Positions 9,943-20,934 of a stretch of DNA of 64,000 nucleotides are shown one piece after another (within the stretch, counting starts at the first letter, position 1; each line of letters starts with the position of its first letter). This stretch comes from Sphingobium xanthum (GTDB lineage Bacteria > Pseudomonadota > Alphaproteobacteria > Sphingomonadales > Sphingomonadaceae): assembly GCF_019737615.1 (NCBI RefSeq), contig NZ_JAHKKS010000003.1:100001-164000 (forward strand), in the 5' to 3' direction. The position numbers were made by a program, and so were the translations under genes. Below the pieces are notes generated by a model. It worked only from the letters and a program-made list of their open reading frames with translations. It searched no databases and had not been told where the DNA came from.

Positions 9943-9962
9943 CCTTTTGCTGTGAGACAATC

Positions 9963-10514
9963 ATGAACATCGATCTCATTCCCGTCGGCGAAAATCCGCC
10001 GGAAAGCCTCAATGTCATCATCGAGGTGCCGACCGGCGGCGAACCCGTCAAATATGAGTTCGACAAGGCTTCGGGCGCCCTGTTCGTCGATCGTATCCTG
10101 CACACGCCGATGCGCTATCCGGCCAATTACGGTTTCGTGCCGCACACGCTCTCGCCCGACGGCGACCCGCTCGACGCGCTGGTCGTCGCGCGCTCGCCCT
10201 TCGTGCCCGGCTGCGTTGTGCGCGCCCGGCCGATTGCTGTGCTGAACCTGGAAGACGAGCATGGCGGCGACGAGAAGCTGATCTGCGTCCCGGACGACAA
10301 GACTTTCCCTTATTATTCCAACGTGCTGGAGAAAGAGGACCTGCCCGACATCGTGTTCGCGCAGATCGAGCATTTCTTCACCCACTATAAGGACCTCGAG
10401 GCGGACAAGTGGGTCCGCGTCGGCACCTGGGGCAACGCCGCCGAAGCCGCGCGCGTCACGATCGAGGCGATCGAGCGCTACGAGCAGGGCAAGAAGGCCA
10501 GGAACGCGGCCTGA
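9963..10514 (+). CDS. ppa: Inorganic pyrophosphatase (family I)
   Basis: A cytoplasmic Mg-dependent enzyme that hydrolyses pyrophosphate to two phosphates and so drives biosynthetic reactions forward. The 183-residue protein matches the usual bacterial length. It shows the active-site segments EVPTGGEPVKYEFDK, MRYPANYGFVPHTLSPDGDP and LDALVVARSPFVPG, then DDKTFPYY and HYKDLEADKWV. ATG 9963 is the only sensible start. The gene lies 20 bases after the M61 peptidase and may share its transcript. Confidence 0.97.
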   Translation: MNIDLIPVGENPPESLNVIIEVPTGGEPVKYEFDKASGALFVDRILHTPMRYPANYGFVPHTLSPDGDPLDALVVARSPFVPGCVVRARPIAVLNLEDEHGGDEKLICVPDDKTFPYYSNVLEKEDLPDIVFAQIEHFFTHYKDLEADKWVRVGTWGNAAEAARVTIEAIERYEQGKKARNAA

Positions 10515-10521
10515 CCCGCAA

Positions 10522-10644
10522 ATCCTCCCCTGCAAGGGGAGGGGGACCGTCGAAGACGGTGGAGGGGTATCCAGCTATCGGAGGGGTAACACCCCTCCGT
10601 CAGCGCTACGCGCTGCGACCTCCTCTCACAGGGAGGAAGGAGGA
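10522..10644. repeat. Intergenic palindromic element, variant form
   Basis: Several short hairpins in a row: TCCTCCCCTGCAAGGGGAGG, ACCGTCGAAGACGGT, GGAGGGGTAACACCCCTCC and CAGCGCTACGCGCTG. It ends in CCTCCTCTCACAGGGAGGA. The outer CTCCCC/GGGGAG tips relate it to the other elements, but the interior differs. It lies between convergent ppa and the small exported protein and may also act as a barrier to read-through. Confidence 0.6.
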
Positions 10645-10655
10645 GATTGCTCCCC

Positions 10656-11084
10656 TCAATTCGACGCGGCGACGCTCACCTTCCTGTACGGCACGAACTT
10701 GTCGAGGCTCACAAAGCCGGTCTGGAAGTGCGAGGACCGGTCCACCAGCCGCACGATGTCGAGATCGCAAAGCTGCGACCCCGTCGTGTTGGTCACCAGG
10801 ATATCGTCGTCGTCCAGCGTCGAGGCGCCATTGGCCGGTATGTTGACGTAGATCACGTTGCCGGCATCATAGATGATGGCCTTCCCGTCGATAACCGTGC
10901 TGGAGCGGATTGTCTGCAGGCTGATGCACCGCACCGGCGTTCCCGCAACCCGTCCTTCGAGCTTCTTGGCAAGCTTCGCCTCGGCCTTCGCCGCACGCGC
11001 CGCCCGCCAATCCTCGCCCTTGGCAATCACAGGCATCGCGCCGAGCAGAGCGACGCCGGCCACGATGGCAGATAGGGTACGCAT
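10656..11084 (-). CDS. Small exported protein, paralogue of the lipoprotein at 61.8 kb
   Basis: The 142-residue protein starts at ATG 11082-11084 (MRTLSAIVAGVALLGAMPVIAKG), a signal peptide cleaved near residue 20. A short charged helix (RAARAAKAEAKLAKKLEGRV) follows. The mature part has two cysteines (VRCISLQTIR and SQLCDLDIVR) and ends near KFVPYRKVSV. It shares the pattern LEGxVAGxPVxCI, a Val-Ile-Asp/Gly turn, TTxSQxC and FVPYR with the product of 61834-62250, so the two form a small paralogous family. I recognise no function; a periplasmic place is inferred from the signal peptide. Confidence 0.75.
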   Translation of the reverse strand: MRTLSAIVAGVALLGAMPVIAKGEDWRAARAAKAEAKLAKKLEGRVAGTPVRCISLQTIRSSTVIDGKAIIYDAGNVIYVNIPANGASTLDDDDILVTNTTGSQLCDLDIVRLVDRSSHFQTGFVSLDKFVPYRKVSVAASN

Positions 11085-11281
11085 GACCTTACTCCTCATG
11101 CATGTCTCGATTATTGACGTCATGATAGCGCACAACGCCTGAACCGGCCATGAGCGAAAATCGCGCTCGCGGCCTCCTGTTCCTGAGACGGAGTCGATGG
11201 GCATTCCCTCGGGATGGCGCCCTTTTTCGCACCCCTTCCTCCAACCCTGTGGTACAGAGGCCCTTCAGAGAGGGGACAGAG

Positions 11282-11668
11282 ATGACCGGTCTCAAATGGG
11301 TACGCGCCGTCGGCGTCCTTGCCACGCTCTGGAATGCCATCGGCGTTCTCAATTATCTCGCCCATGTCGGCGTCATCAGCATCGGTGGTCCACCGGCGGG
11401 CGAGGTGACGATGCCGGCGGCAGTGACCGCCTGCTTCGCGGTCGGCGTCTTCGCTGGCGTCGCAGGATCGATCGGCCTGGCGATGCTGGCCAGATGGGCG
11501 CGGCCGCTGCTCTGGCTGTCGTGGCTCGGGACGGTGATCGACTGGATATGGGTCTTCGGATGGAGCGGATCCGCCTCCGTGCCGCTCGGCATCACGGTCC
11601 TCCTGCTGGCCACGCTGTTTGCGATCCTCGCCGAGTGGACCGCCCGACGCGCGCCGGCACTGCGTTGA
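11282..11668 (+). CDS. Four-helix membrane protein of unknown function
   Basis: The 128-residue protein is hydrophobic throughout, with about four membrane segments: WVRAVGVLATLWNAIGVLNY, a segment near VTAACFAVGVFAG in the second quarter, PLLWLSWLGTVIDWIWVFGW, and LGITVLLLATLFAILAEW. ATG 11282 follows GAGAGGGGACAGAG, a clear ribosome site. The layout resembles small DoxX-like or uncharacterised sugar-transport-like membrane proteins of sphingomonads, but I cannot name a family. It is isolated, with 260 bases before gyrB. Confidence 0.7.
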   Translation: MTGLKWVRAVGVLATLWNAIGVLNYLAHVGVISIGGPPAGEVTMPAAVTACFAVGVFAGVAGSIGLAMLARWARPLLWLSWLGTVIDWIWVFGWSGSASVPLGITVLLLATLFAILAEWTARRAPALR

Positions 11669-11676
11669 TCGTCTGA

Positions 11677-14469
<2,793 letters not shown>

Positions 14470-14493
14470 GGGCGGGGCCGGGAGGCGCCGCGC

Positions 14494-17001
14494 TCACTCG
14501 TAGCGCAGCGCCTTGATCGGATTCTCGCGGGCCACGCGGATCGCATGCGCGCTGATCGTGGCGACCGCGATGCCCAGCGCCAGCAGCCCGGCCCCGAGGA
14601 AGGGGATGGGGTTGAGCGGGATCTGCGCGTCGAAGCCGTTGAGCCAGTCGCGCATCACCCACCAGGCGACCGGCCAGGCGATCAGGTTGGCGATGACGAC
14701 CGGCTTGGAGAACTGCCAGACCAGCAGCTTCACGATGTCGAGCGTCCGCGCCCCCAGCACCTTGCGGATGCCGATCTCCTTGGTCCGCCGCTCGGCCGTG
14801 AAGGCCGCCAAACCAAACAGCCCGAGGCAGGCGATCACGATGGCAAGCAGCGCGAAGACGCCGAACATCTGCGCCCGAGCATCGATGCGCTTGTAGGTCC
14901 GCGCCATGATCTCATCGCTGAACTCGCCATCGAACGGCACCTCGGTGCTGAAGCTGCGCCACACACGCTCGATGCCTGCCCTGGCCGCGGCCGGATCGCC
15001 CGTATAGCGGGCAACGAGCCAGAAGGCGGTGTTGGTATTGTGGAAGAACATGATCGGTTCGACCGGCGTGTCGATGCCACGGAAGCGAGAATCGCTCACC
15101 ACACCGATGATCGTCAGGTTCATCGACTGACCAAAGCGCGGTTCGACGCCGTAGGTCAGCACCTTACCGAGCGCTTCCTGGGCGCTGGCGAAGCCGAGCC
15201 GCTTCACACCCGCTTCATTGATGACGATGTTCGCGCCACGTGCCGCCAGCGCACGCTCCGCAGCCAGATCTTCCGGGTCGGGCGTGGTCGCATCGTCCAT
15301 GAGGCGGCCGCGCTCGAACACGCGGCCCGTCACGGTGCGAATGCCCATGGTCGCGAAATAGCCGTCGTCCACGCCATAGACGCCAATGTCGATCGGATCG
15401 GGGTGGCCGGCGCGGGTCACGGACGTGCTCGACTGATTGCCCGTGTTGACGCCCATGCCGGTGCGGCCAGCGCGTTCGATGCCGGGCAATGCTTCGATCT
15501 GCCGCAGCAAGGCATCCTGGCGTCCGCTGAAGGCGCGCGCAGTCACGCGGCTGACCTGGATGAGGCCGTTGCGATCATAACCCGGATCGATCGAGCGTGC
15601 GTAGAGCGTCTGACCATAGATCACCGCGGTGCAGACCAGCAGACCGATCGAAACCGCAAACTGGGTAACGACCAGCACGCTGCGCAGCCGGCCCGACCCT
15701 TCTGCATCCGCCGCAGACTTGTTGGCCTTGAGGACGCGCGCCGGCTGGAAGCGCGAGAGATAGAAGGCGGGATAGAGGCCCCCAACCGCACCGACGATCA
15801 ACACCAGACCGAGAATCGGCAGGATCAGGCCATCGCTGCCAAAGTAGCTGAGTGAGAGATCGGCATCGAGGAAGCGCGCGAACCAGGGCAGTGCGAGTTC
15901 CGCCAGCGAGAGCGCAATCAGCATCGCGATCGCCGTCAGCAGAACCGACTCACTGAGAAATTGGCCGATCAACTGCCTGCGCGAGGCGCCTAGCACCTTG
16001 CGCAGCGCCACTTCCCGCGCGCGCTGACCGGCGCGGGCGGTGGCAAGATTGGTGAAATTGATACAGGCCATGGCAAGGATGAGCAGCGCGATGATCGAGA
16101 AGGTCGCGATCGTTGTTGCGTCGTTGCCGGGAGTCATCGCCGATCCCTGCGCCTTGCCGAGATGGACGTCCCGCACGTTGACCATGCGGAATGTGCGGGT
16201 GTCGCCCTGATTGTAGCGGCGCCCGTTGTCGAACTCGTCGGGAATGTTGCGCTTCTTCCATGCGTCGAACTGACGGTTCAGGGTGGCGACGTCAGCGCCG
16301 GGACGCAGCTTCACGTAGACCCAGCCGGCGGTCCAGCCCCAGGCAGTGAGGAAGTCATCGTTGCGCCCTTGCGCATAGAGGCTCGGAAAATCCGCGCGTA
16401 GCAGCAGATTGAGAGCGATATGCGAGTTCTTGGGAATATCCTTGAACACTCCCGTGATGCGATAATCCGACTTCACCCCCATTACGGAGGCGGTCAGCTT
16501 GCGGTCGATCACGTCGGTCGTGCCGAACAGACGCACTGCCTCGCTTTCGCTCAGCGCCACCGTCCCCGGCTTGACGAGTGCGCGATGATCGCCCCGAGCC
16601 ATAGGCAGCGGCAAGACATCGAAGAACGGACTATCGACCAGCTTCGCGTCCTCCGGCGAGAGGGCCCGGTCGTCCTTGAGGATCGTGACACGTATGCCGC
16701 CGCCGAAATAGGTCGCACTCTCGATCTGCGGAAAGTCCTTGAGCAACGCCGCCTTGCTTGCATAAGGCACGCCCTGATTCTGGAAGCTGTCGGAAGAGGT
16801 GCGGCTCTGGAAGTCGCTCTGGAACTGGTAAATCCGGTCATTGTCCGGCAGCCAGGCATCATAGCCTCGCTCGTACCGAACGAAGAGCAGGATCATGAGG
16901 CAGGCGGCCATGCCGATCGCCAGGCCGAGAATGTTGATGAAGGCGTAGGTGCGGTTCTTCATCAGCGCCCGCAGCCCGACCACAAGATAGTTACGCCACA
17001 T
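14494..17001 (-). CDS. MacB-like ABC transporter permease (tandem FtsX/MacB_PCD type)
   Basis: The 835-residue membrane protein begins with a single N-terminal helix (INILGLAIGMAACLMILLFV), then a large periplasmic MacB_PCD domain (about 45-285). A three-helix FtsX unit follows (about 290-425; TNLATARAGQRAREVALRKV is the typical coupling segment), then a second helix near 440, a second periplasmic domain and a C-terminal FtsX unit with RTKEIGIRKVLGARTLDIVK. Mechanotransmission permeases of this type move substrates from the periplasm or membrane rather than through the inner membrane. It is the last gene of an operon with the ATPase, the adaptor and a small ORF. Confidence 0.92.
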   Translation of the reverse strand: MWRNYLVVGLRALMKNRTYAFINILGLAIGMAACLMILLFVRYERGYDAWLPDNDRIYQFQSDFQSRTSSDSFQNQGVPYASKAALLKDFPQIESATYFGGGIRVTILKDDRALSPEDAKLVDSPFFDVLPLPMARGDHRALVKPGTVALSESEAVRLFGTTDVIDRKLTASVMGVKSDYRITGVFKDIPKNSHIALNLLLRADFPSLYAQGRNDDFLTAWGWTAGWVYVKLRPGADVATLNRQFDAWKKRNIPDEFDNGRRYNQGDTRTFRMVNVRDVHLGKAQGSAMTPGNDATTIATFSIIALLILAMACINFTNLATARAGQRAREVALRKVLGASRRQLIGQFLSESVLLTAIAMLIALSLAELALPWFARFLDADLSLSYFGSDGLILPILGLVLIVGAVGGLYPAFYLSRFQPARVLKANKSAADAEGSGRLRSVLVVTQFAVSIGLLVCTAVIYGQTLYARSIDPGYDRNGLIQVSRVTARAFSGRQDALLRQIEALPGIERAGRTGMGVNTGNQSSTSVTRAGHPDPIDIGVYGVDDGYFATMGIRTVTGRVFERGRLMDDATTPDPEDLAAERALAARGANIVINEAGVKRLGFASAQEALGKVLTYGVEPRFGQSMNLTIIGVVSDSRFRGIDTPVEPIMFFHNTNTAFWLVARYTGDPAAARAGIERVWRSFSTEVPFDGEFSDEIMARTYKRIDARAQMFGVFALLAIVIACLGLFGLAAFTAERRTKEIGIRKVLGARTLDIVKLLVWQFSKPVVIANLIAWPVAWWVMRDWLNGFDAQIPLNPIPFLGAGLLALGIAVATISAHAIRVARENPIKALRYE

Positions 17002-17051
17002 AGTCTTTCTCCCTGAACCCGGGCTTGTCGCCGTGCGTCAGTCCATCAATC

Positions 17052-17140
17052 GTTCTGGCCGAGCCTGCCGAAGGTCCGATCTGCTTCCGAGCAAGGGATT
17101 TCGGAGGAAGGCGGACTTCGACAGGCCCGGCAGCAGGAAC
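17052..17140. repeat. Sphingomonad-type inverted repeat between permease and ATPase genes
   Basis: The left arm (17052-17077, GTTCTGGCCGAGCCTGCCGA and following bases) is an imperfect inverted copy of the right arm (17112-17140, CGGACTTCGACAGGCCCGGC and following). The GAGCCTG..GAAGGTCCG / CGGACTTCGACAGG pairing is the kind of dispersed palindrome often seen between sphingomonad genes. It splits two genes of one operon. Confidence 0.65.
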
Positions 17141-17152
17141 GGCTCTGCTGCC

Positions 17153-17833
17153 TCAGGCAGCCCGGCGCCGCTCCTGCAAAATGCGTCCGTCGAGCATGTT
17201 GACCACGCGCGTGGCATAGTCGGCATGCGCGGGCGAGTGCGTCACCATGACGATGGTCGATCCATCGGCATTGAGCTGCTGGAGCATGTGCATGACTTCC
17301 TCGCCATGCTGCGTGTCCAGGTTGCCGGTGGGCTCGTCCGCAAGGATGAGCTTGGGGCTCGCGACCAGCGCGCGCGCCACCGCGACGCGCTGTTGCTGAC
17401 CGCCGGAAAGCTGGCTCGGCCGATGTTTGGCGCGGTGCGCGATGCCGACGCGGTCCATCACCTCGTCGGCGCGGCTGCGGCGCTCGGCGGCCGACACGTT
17501 GTGATAGAGCAAAGCCAGCTCGACATTCTCACGGACCGAGAGCTCATCGACCAGATTGAAGCTCTGGAAGATGAAACCGATATTCTCCTTGCGGGTCTGC
17601 GACAGCTGTCCTTCGGAAAGGCCGGCCACTTCCTGACCGTTGAACACATAAGAACCACTGCTCGGGCTATCGAGCATGCCGATGAGGTTGAGCAGGGTCG
17701 ACTTGCCGCAGCCCGAAGGCCCCATGATCGCGACGAACTCGCCGCTCACGATGTCGAGATCAATGGAATCGAGCGCGGTCGTCTCGACCGTGTCGGTGCG
17801 GTAGACCCGCGAAAGATTACGCATCTGGAGCAT
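17153..17833 (-). CDS. ABC transporter ATP-binding protein (MacB/LolD type)
   Basis: The ATPase partner of the neighbouring permease. The 226-residue protein has Walker A (GPSGCGKST), the Q-loop in [21 protein letters not shown], the ABC signature [15 protein letters not shown], Walker B ([12 protein letters not shown]) and the switch His (VMVTHSP). The family trait VEYGxxT-like start is present as [21 protein letters not shown] choose ATG 17833, which has GAAAGG nine bases upstream, over the in-frame TTG at 17839. It lies 13 bases after the adaptor gene. Confidence 0.95.
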   Translation of the reverse strand: MLQMRNLSRVYRTDTVETTALDSIDLDIVSGEFVAIMGPSGCGKSTLLNLIGMLDSPSSGSYVFNGQEVAGLSEGQLSQTRKENIGFIFQSFNLVDELSVRENVELALLYHNVSAAERRSRADEVMDRVGIAHRAKHRPSQLSGGQQQRVAVARALVASPKLILADEPTGNLDTQHGEEVMHMLQQLNADGSTIVMVTHSPAHADYATRVVNMLDGRILQERRRAA

Positions 17834-17846
17834 ATTCAAGTGCCTT

Positions 17847-19166
17847 TCACTGGTCTGTCTTGCTGAGGTCGAGCCGGTCCTTGTCGGCGAAACCGGTATA
17901 GGGGCTGGTGATCACGCGCTCGCCGGGATCCAGCCCGTCGAGCACTTCGATCCAGTCGGTATTGCGGCGGCCGAGACGCACCTGGCGTTTTACCGCCGTC
18001 TTTCCATCGGGCGCGACCACGAAGATCCACGAGCCGCCGGTCTCATTGAAGAAGGCGCCGTTCGGAACAAGCTTGGCGGGCGAGGAGTCGCCCAGGGTCA
18101 GGCGCGCAGACAGCGTCTGGCCGCGCTGCAACTCCTTGGGTTCCTCGCCGGTGAACTGGAGATCGACCTGGAACTGGCCGTTCTGCACTTGCGGGTAGAT
18201 TTTGGTGACCCGCCCGAAATAGCGCTTGCCGCCGACGTCGACCTCCGCCTTCTGCTTGAGCTGCACGCGGCCGAGATAATATTCGTCGACCCCGGCGATC
18301 AGCTTGTTGCGGCCGGGGCTGTCGATCTGCCCGACACGCTCGCCGCGCTGGAGCGACTGGCCGACCTGCACCGAGAAGCCGGATAGCTGCCCCGCGACCG
18401 GCGCGCGCAGATTGAGCGCCTCGAGATTGGCGCGCGCGATGCCAAGGCCGGACTGCATCGACTGCGCTGCCTGCTGCTGCTGCGAGAGCTGACTGCCCTG
18501 CAGGCGCGCGTCCGTCGCCTGACCGCGGCGGATCGCCGCGAGCCGGCGCTGCTGATAGGCCAGCTCGTCGCGCGTGTCGGCGAACTGCTTGCCCGAGACG
18601 AAGCCCTGATCGGCCAGCGGGCGCTCGCGCTCATATTGGCGCTGCACCTTCTGCAGGGCGAGCTCGGCCTCCAGTACCGCGCGCTCGTTGGAGAGGCGGG
18701 TCTGCGCGAGCGACAGCTCCTGACTGCGCATATTGTTGATCTGCTGCTCGACCTCGGTCTGACGGGCGAGCGTCGAGAGCTGCAGCTCGGCATTGGAGAG
18801 GACGGCGATGAGCTGGCCCTTGACGACGGTCGCGCCATCCTCGACCAGCATCTCCTCGACCCGGCCGCCCTCGACCGCATCGATATAGACGGTGAGCAGC
18901 GGCGTGACGCGCGCGCGCAGAGGAATGAAGTCATCGAACGTACCGCTGCGCACGTCCGAGACGGTCAAGCGCCCGGCCGCGACCGTCTGGCTGTCGCCGC
19001 GCGGTGCGAACCAGTAGAAGCTGCCCGCGACGAGCAGCACCGCGCCGACACCGGCCGCGATCTTGAGCTCGAGCGGCAGACGCTTGCGCTCGACGACGCG
19101 GTCCATGCCGCTGCCGCTGACGGCTCCGTCGGACTGTGCCTGGCGTTGCATGCGGACGATGCTCAT
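17847..19166 (-). CDS. HlyD/MacA-like periplasmic adaptor of an ABC efflux system
   Basis: The 439-residue membrane-fusion protein has a single N-terminal anchor (LELKIAAGVGAVLLVAGSFYW), a biotinyl-lipoyl-like half motif, and a long coiled-coil hairpin (about 125-250, rich in Gln, Arg and Leu: QTEVEQQINNMRSQELSLAQ and SQLSQQQQAAQSMQSGLGIA). The beta-barrel and membrane-proximal domains follow. It should link the permease to an outer-membrane channel, but no TolC-like gene is in this cluster. ATG 19164-19166 overlaps the stop of the small upstream ORF as ATGA, suggesting coupled translation. Confidence 0.93.
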   Translation of the reverse strand: MSIVRMQRQAQSDGAVSGSGMDRVVERKRLPLELKIAAGVGAVLLVAGSFYWFAPRGDSQTVAAGRLTVSDVRSGTFDDFIPLRARVTPLLTVYIDAVEGGRVEEMLVEDGATVVKGQLIAVLSNAELQLSTLARQTEVEQQINNMRSQELSLAQTRLSNERAVLEAELALQKVQRQYERERPLADQGFVSGKQFADTRDELAYQQRRLAAIRRGQATDARLQGSQLSQQQQAAQSMQSGLGIARANLEALNLRAPVAGQLSGFSVQVGQSLQRGERVGQIDSPGRNKLIAGVDEYYLGRVQLKQKAEVDVGGKRYFGRVTKIYPQVQNGQFQVDLQFTGEEPKELQRGQTLSARLTLGDSSPAKLVPNGAFFNETGGSWIFVVAPDGKTAVKRQVRLGRRNTDWIEVLDGLDPGERVITSPYTGFADKDRLDLSKTDQ

Positions 19167-19384
19167 CCGACGATCACCAGAAGACTGTTCGTTTTCGAAC
19201 GCAGCTGTCCGAAATCGAACGTCATTTCGAGGAAGGCAAGCTTCATCTCAACAGAGATCACACCACTGTCGATGACCAGCTTGAGGCCGGAAGACTGCGT
19301 GCAAAGCAGGAGGCAAGCGAGCAAAATGGCGGCTATGAACAGGATGTTCGCCCCCTGTCTCTCGCTGTTCCTCTGGCTGCGCAT
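19163..19384 (-). CDS. Small one-helix membrane protein, first gene of the efflux operon
   Basis: A 73-residue ORF with one strong membrane helix (ILFIAAILLACLLLCTQSSG, about residues 14-33) after a basic start (MRSQRNSERQGAN). An amphipathic tail rich in Leu, Phe and Glu follows. Three things support it as a real gene: ATG 19382-19384 has GGGAGG six bases upstream, its stop overlaps the adaptor start as ATGA, and a sigma-54 promoter lies 43 bases upstream on the same strand. I recognise no family. It may be a small accessory subunit or a sensor of the efflux complex. Confidence 0.6.
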   Translation of the reverse strand: MRSQRNSERQGANILFIAAILLACLLLCTQSSGLKLVIDSGVISVEMKLAFLEMTFDFGQLRSKTNSLLVIVG

Positions 19385-19426
19385 CGTTGACCTCCCAGTT
19401 TGCGGTCGCTTGTCCGCTCCTCACTA

Positions 19427-19442
19427 AGCAGGGTCCGTGCCA
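19427..19442 (-). promoter_or_regulatory. Sigma-54 promoter of the efflux operon
   Basis: Read on the minus strand the site is TGGCACGGACCCTGCT. It fits the consensus TGGCACG-N4-TTGCW at every fixed position except one T, with the invariant GG and GC ten bases apart. Transcription would start near 19415, about 30 bases before the small ORF. The adjacent divergent regulator is a sigma-54-type activator, which agrees. Confidence 0.75.
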
Positions 19443-19480
19443 AATCGAAAAAACGCGGATTTCCGGGCGAGCCACACAAT

Positions 19481-19496
19481 TGGCACGCAAATTGAT
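19481..19496 (+). promoter_or_regulatory. Possible second sigma-54-like promoter, toward the regulator gene
   Basis: TGGCACGCAAATTGAT matches the -24/-12 consensus except that the essential C of the GC pair is A. It points at the regulator gene starting at 19534. Loss of the -12 GC usually weakens such promoters strongly, so this may be a decayed site or chance. Confidence 0.4.
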
Positions 19497-19512
19497 TGTC
19501 CGATATCGGACA
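19497..19512. promoter_or_regulatory. Perfect 16-bp palindrome, candidate activator binding site
   Basis: TGTCCGATATCGGACA is a perfect dyad. Its centre lies about 90 bases upstream of the predicted start from the minus-strand sigma-54 promoter, a normal enhancer distance for NtrC-type activators. It would overlap the start region of the plus-strand regulator gene. A related sequence (TGTCCGAAATCGAACG) occurs at 19206-19221 inside the small ORF. Confidence 0.6.
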
Positions 19513-19533
19513 GCTTCTGTACGGGGGTGAACA

Positions 19534-20934
19534 ATGAGCCGGCCGGAATTCGATCTTTGCGTGGTGGTGGACGATGATGAGGACATTCTCCTCGCCGCGC
19601 GACTGCTGCTGAAGAGCCTGTTTGCCGAGGTGATTACGGTGGGCACGCCGGGCGAGGCCGTCGCGACAATCGGCAAGCGCCCGCCCGACGTCGTGCTGCT
19701 CGACGCCAATTTCGCGCGCGGCGCGACCGATGCGCGCGAGGGCATCGCCCTGCTCGACCGGATCATCGCGATCGATCCGGACATCGTCGTGGTGATGATC
19801 ACCGCGCATGCCGGTGTCCATGTCGCGGTCGAGGCGATGAAGCATGGCGCGACTGATTTCGTCTCCAAGCCTTGGTCCAACGAGCGCCTGCTCGCGACGG
19901 TGCGCACCGCCGCCGCCCTGCGCCAGTCGCGCCACGCCGTCGATACCGAGCGCGCCAAGGTTGCCGTTGCCAGCAGCGCATCCGGCGAAGGGCCGCCTCT
20001 GCTCGGCCGCTCGCCCGCCATGGCCCGCGTCTATTCGCTAATCGAACGAGCCGGCCCCAGCGATGCCAATGTCCTTATCCTCGGCGAGAACGGCACCGGC
20101 AAGGAACTGGTCTCACGCGCCCTGCATCGCCATTCGCTGCGTGCCGAACGGCCGATGCTGACTGTGGACCTCGGCGCCGTCGTCGAGGACCTGATCGATT
20201 CCGAGCTCTTCGGCCATGTGAAGGGCGCCTTCACCGATGCCAAGGCCGATCGCATCGGCCGCATCCAGGCGGCGGACGGCGGCACGCTCTTTCTGGACGA
20301 GATCGGCAATCTGCCGCTCCGGCTTCAGCCCAAGCTGCTGACCGCGCTGGAGCAGCGCCGCGTCACACCGGTCGGCTCCAACGCGACCGTCCCGGTCGAT
20401 ATCCGCGTCATTGCCGCTACCAACATGACGCCCGAGCGGCTGCAGGACGAGGCGCATTTTCGGCAGGACCTGCTGTTCCGCCTGAACACCGTGGAGATAC
20501 TGCTCCCGCCACTGCGCGAACGGCGCGAAGACATTCCCGAGCTAGCCGCCTATTTCCTGCAATTCTACGCGCGGCGTTATGCGCGTCCGGCGCCCGAGCT
20601 ATCGGAGGAAGCGCTCGCCGCCCTCATCGCGCACGACTGGCCAGGCAATATCCGCGCACTGCGCCACGCGATCGAGCGCGCGCTGATCCTGGGCGATCCC
20701 CACAGGCTCGAAGCCGCCGACTTCAGCCTCGGCGCCAATGCCAAGGCGCGCTTCGCACCCGATGCGGTCGTCAGCACCTCCGAAGACGCCGGGGATCTCA
20801 ATCTCGATCGGGTCGAGCGCCGGATCGTCGAGACGGCGCTGCGCAAGCACGGCTATAATATCTCGCTCGCCGCGCACGAACTCGGTGTCTCGCGCGCCGC
20901 GCTGTACCGGCGCATGGAAAAATATGGGCTTTGA
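19534..20934 (+). CDS. NtrC-family sigma-54-dependent response regulator
   Basis: The 466-residue protein has a receiver domain (acidic pocket VVDDDED at 11-17, phosphoacceptor Asp57 in VLLDANF, Lys112 in SKPW). The AAA+ domain follows: Walker A GENGTGKE at 184-191, TLFLDEIGNL near 251-260, arginine finger region FRQDLLFRLN. A Fis-type helix-turn-helix ends it (LAAHELGVSRAALYRRMEKY). The sigma-54 contact loop reads GAFTDA at 231-236 instead of the classical GAFTGA, a variant I recall from regulators linked to MacB-like exporters. It is divergent from the efflux operon and overlaps the kinase gene by 11 bases. Confidence 0.95.
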   Translation: MSRPEFDLCVVVDDDEDILLAARLLLKSLFAEVITVGTPGEAVATIGKRPPDVVLLDANFARGATDAREGIALLDRIIAIDPDIVVVMITAHAGVHVAVEAMKHGATDFVSKPWSNERLLATVRTAAALRQSRHAVDTERAKVAVASSASGEGPPLLGRSPAMARVYSLIERAGPSDANVLILGENGTGKELVSRALHRHSLRAERPMLTVDLGAVVEDLIDSELFGHVKGAFTDAKADRIGRIQAADGGTLFLDEIGNLPLRLQPKLLTALEQRRVTPVGSNATVPVDIRVIAATNMTPERLQDEAHFRQDLLFRLNTVEILLPPLRERREDIPELAAYFLQFYARRYARPAPELSEEALAALIAHDWPGNIRALRHAIERALILGDPHRLEAADFSLGANAKARFAPDAVVSTSEDAGDLNLDRVERRIVETALRKHGYNISLAAHELGVSRAALYRRMEKYGL

